Of a DNA stretch of 64,000 nt, positions 63,654 through 64,000 are shown piece after piece. The position numbers and the translations under genes were made by a program. The DNA is from Magnetovibrio blakemorei. GTDB lineage: Bacteria; Pseudomonadota; Alphaproteobacteria; Rhodospirillales; Magnetovibrionaceae. The number at the start of each line of letters is the position of its first letter. Position 1 is the first letter of the stretch. Under the pieces are notes generated by a model. The model saw only the letters and a program-made list of their open reading frames with translations, was not told the DNA's origin and ran no database searches. The stretch covers positions 62,001-126,000 of the forward strand of contig NZ_MCGG01000009.1 in assembly GCF_001746755.1 (NCBI RefSeq), given 5' to 3'.

Positions 63654-64000
63654 AGGGACCCTTGGACGGCAAAATGGCCCTGGTCACCGGAGCTGCGGGC
63701 GGCATCGGCCTAAAGGTGGCGCGGGCTTTGGCGCAAACCGGGTGCGGCTTGTACCTGGTCGGGCAAAAATTCATGCCCCTGGAACAAGCCGCCAGCGACA
63801 TTCGCAGTGATTATGGCGTCAAAGCCGAAGCTCACACCGGCAACCCCGCCATCGCCGTGGATGCCGAAGCCGTGTCGATGGGCTGTGCCGACGCAGAGAT
63901 TTTCATCAACTGCACCGGCAATCTGCCCCCGGGCCAGCTGGAAGACATCGAAGACGCCCGCTGGCGCAAAAGCTGGGAAGCCGCTGTGTTCGCCCCGCTG
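63650..64000 (+). CDS. Short-chain dehydrogenase/reductase, partial (C-terminus beyond right edge)
   Basis: The first 117 residues of an [11 protein letters not shown] dinucleotide-binding motif at about residues 14-21, then Asn in INCTGN, the usual NNAG place. The catalytic Ser-Tyr-Lys is not reached. It overlaps nadB by 4 bases, so it is coupled to the NAD operon. The substrate is unknown. Confidence 0.88.
   Translation, partial: MKGPLDGKMALVTGAAGGIGLKVARALAQTGCGLYLVGQKFMPLEQAASDIRSDYGVKAEAHTGNPAIAVDAEAVSMGCADAEIFINCTGNLPPGQLEDIEDARWRKSWEAAVFAPL

Overview
The window reads as the chromosome of a motile, free-living alphaproteobacterium, probably in or near the Rhodospirillales. This is an inference from gene content: an aapJQMP amino-acid ABC operon, an NDUFS4-type complex I accessory gene, a SocA/Panacea protein, a pyrophosphate-type phosphofructokinase, a complete Mrp/Mbh-type cation antiporter operon, a flagellar hook/rod gene, c-di-GMP and two-component sensors, and three single tRNA genes (Glu-TTC, Arg-TCT, Pro-TGG). 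No plasmid, phage, transposase or CRISPR array was seen.

Region 1 (1-12.5 kb) is the accessory end of a trans-acyltransferase polyketide gene cluster whose giant synthases are not in the window; the cluster runs off the left edge. It holds a truncated discrete malonyltransferase, a Sfp-type phosphopantetheinyl transferase, a calcineurin-like phosphoesterase, an exported penicillin-acylase-type Ntn hydrolase and a P450. Next comes a compact beta-branching cassette (HMG-CoA-synthase homologue, donor ACP, Cys-to-Ser decarboxylating ketosynthase, enoyl-CoA hydratase). An opposing operon carries an FkbM methyltransferase, an acyltransferase, a second ACP and an asparagine-synthetase-type amidotransferase. 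The AT + ACP + amidotransferase trio is the gene set known to build the malonamyl starter of glutarimide polyketides. The cluster therefore plausibly makes a glutarimide-type, beta-branched metabolite (inference). A tRNA-Glu gene stands at its right border with its 3' end facing the cluster, as expected of an island attachment site.

Region 2 (12.5-31.5 kb) has a secreted cupin, pfp, a histidine kinase carrying its own C-terminal hemerythrin domain, an orphan soluble PDC/Cache-like protein, aapJQMP and metC. A zinc-starvation locus follows (znuB-znuC-zur facing znuA-hisI-COG0523), with two palindromes of Zur-box form between the divergent arms. PilZ and a membrane-anchored subtilisin close the region.

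Region 3 (31.5-39.5 kb) holds small and regulatory genes: a single-domain response regulator, a lipoprotein gene broken inside a GGGGTT repeat tract, rsgA, the NDUFS4-like gene, a PAS histidine kinase, a 39-residue zinc ribbon, a 25-residue membrane microprotein, a DUF4405 cytochrome and DUF192.

Region 4 (39.6-47.5 kb) is one 10-gene plus-strand operon for a multisubunit Mrp/Mbh cation/proton antiporter with three large antiporter-like subunits; one of its genes appears to start at AUC.

Region 5 (47.5-64 kb) contains a SocA-like protein, a flagellar hook/rod gene, a membrane hydrolase, ubiX, bacteriohemerythrin, an HtpX-like protease, kdsC, a Cache-GGDEF cyclase, a FlK-like thioesterase, a pabB-pabC fusion, glutaryl-CoA dehydrogenase, nadA-nadC-nadB (de novo NAD synthesis) and the start of a short-chain dehydrogenase cut by the right edge.
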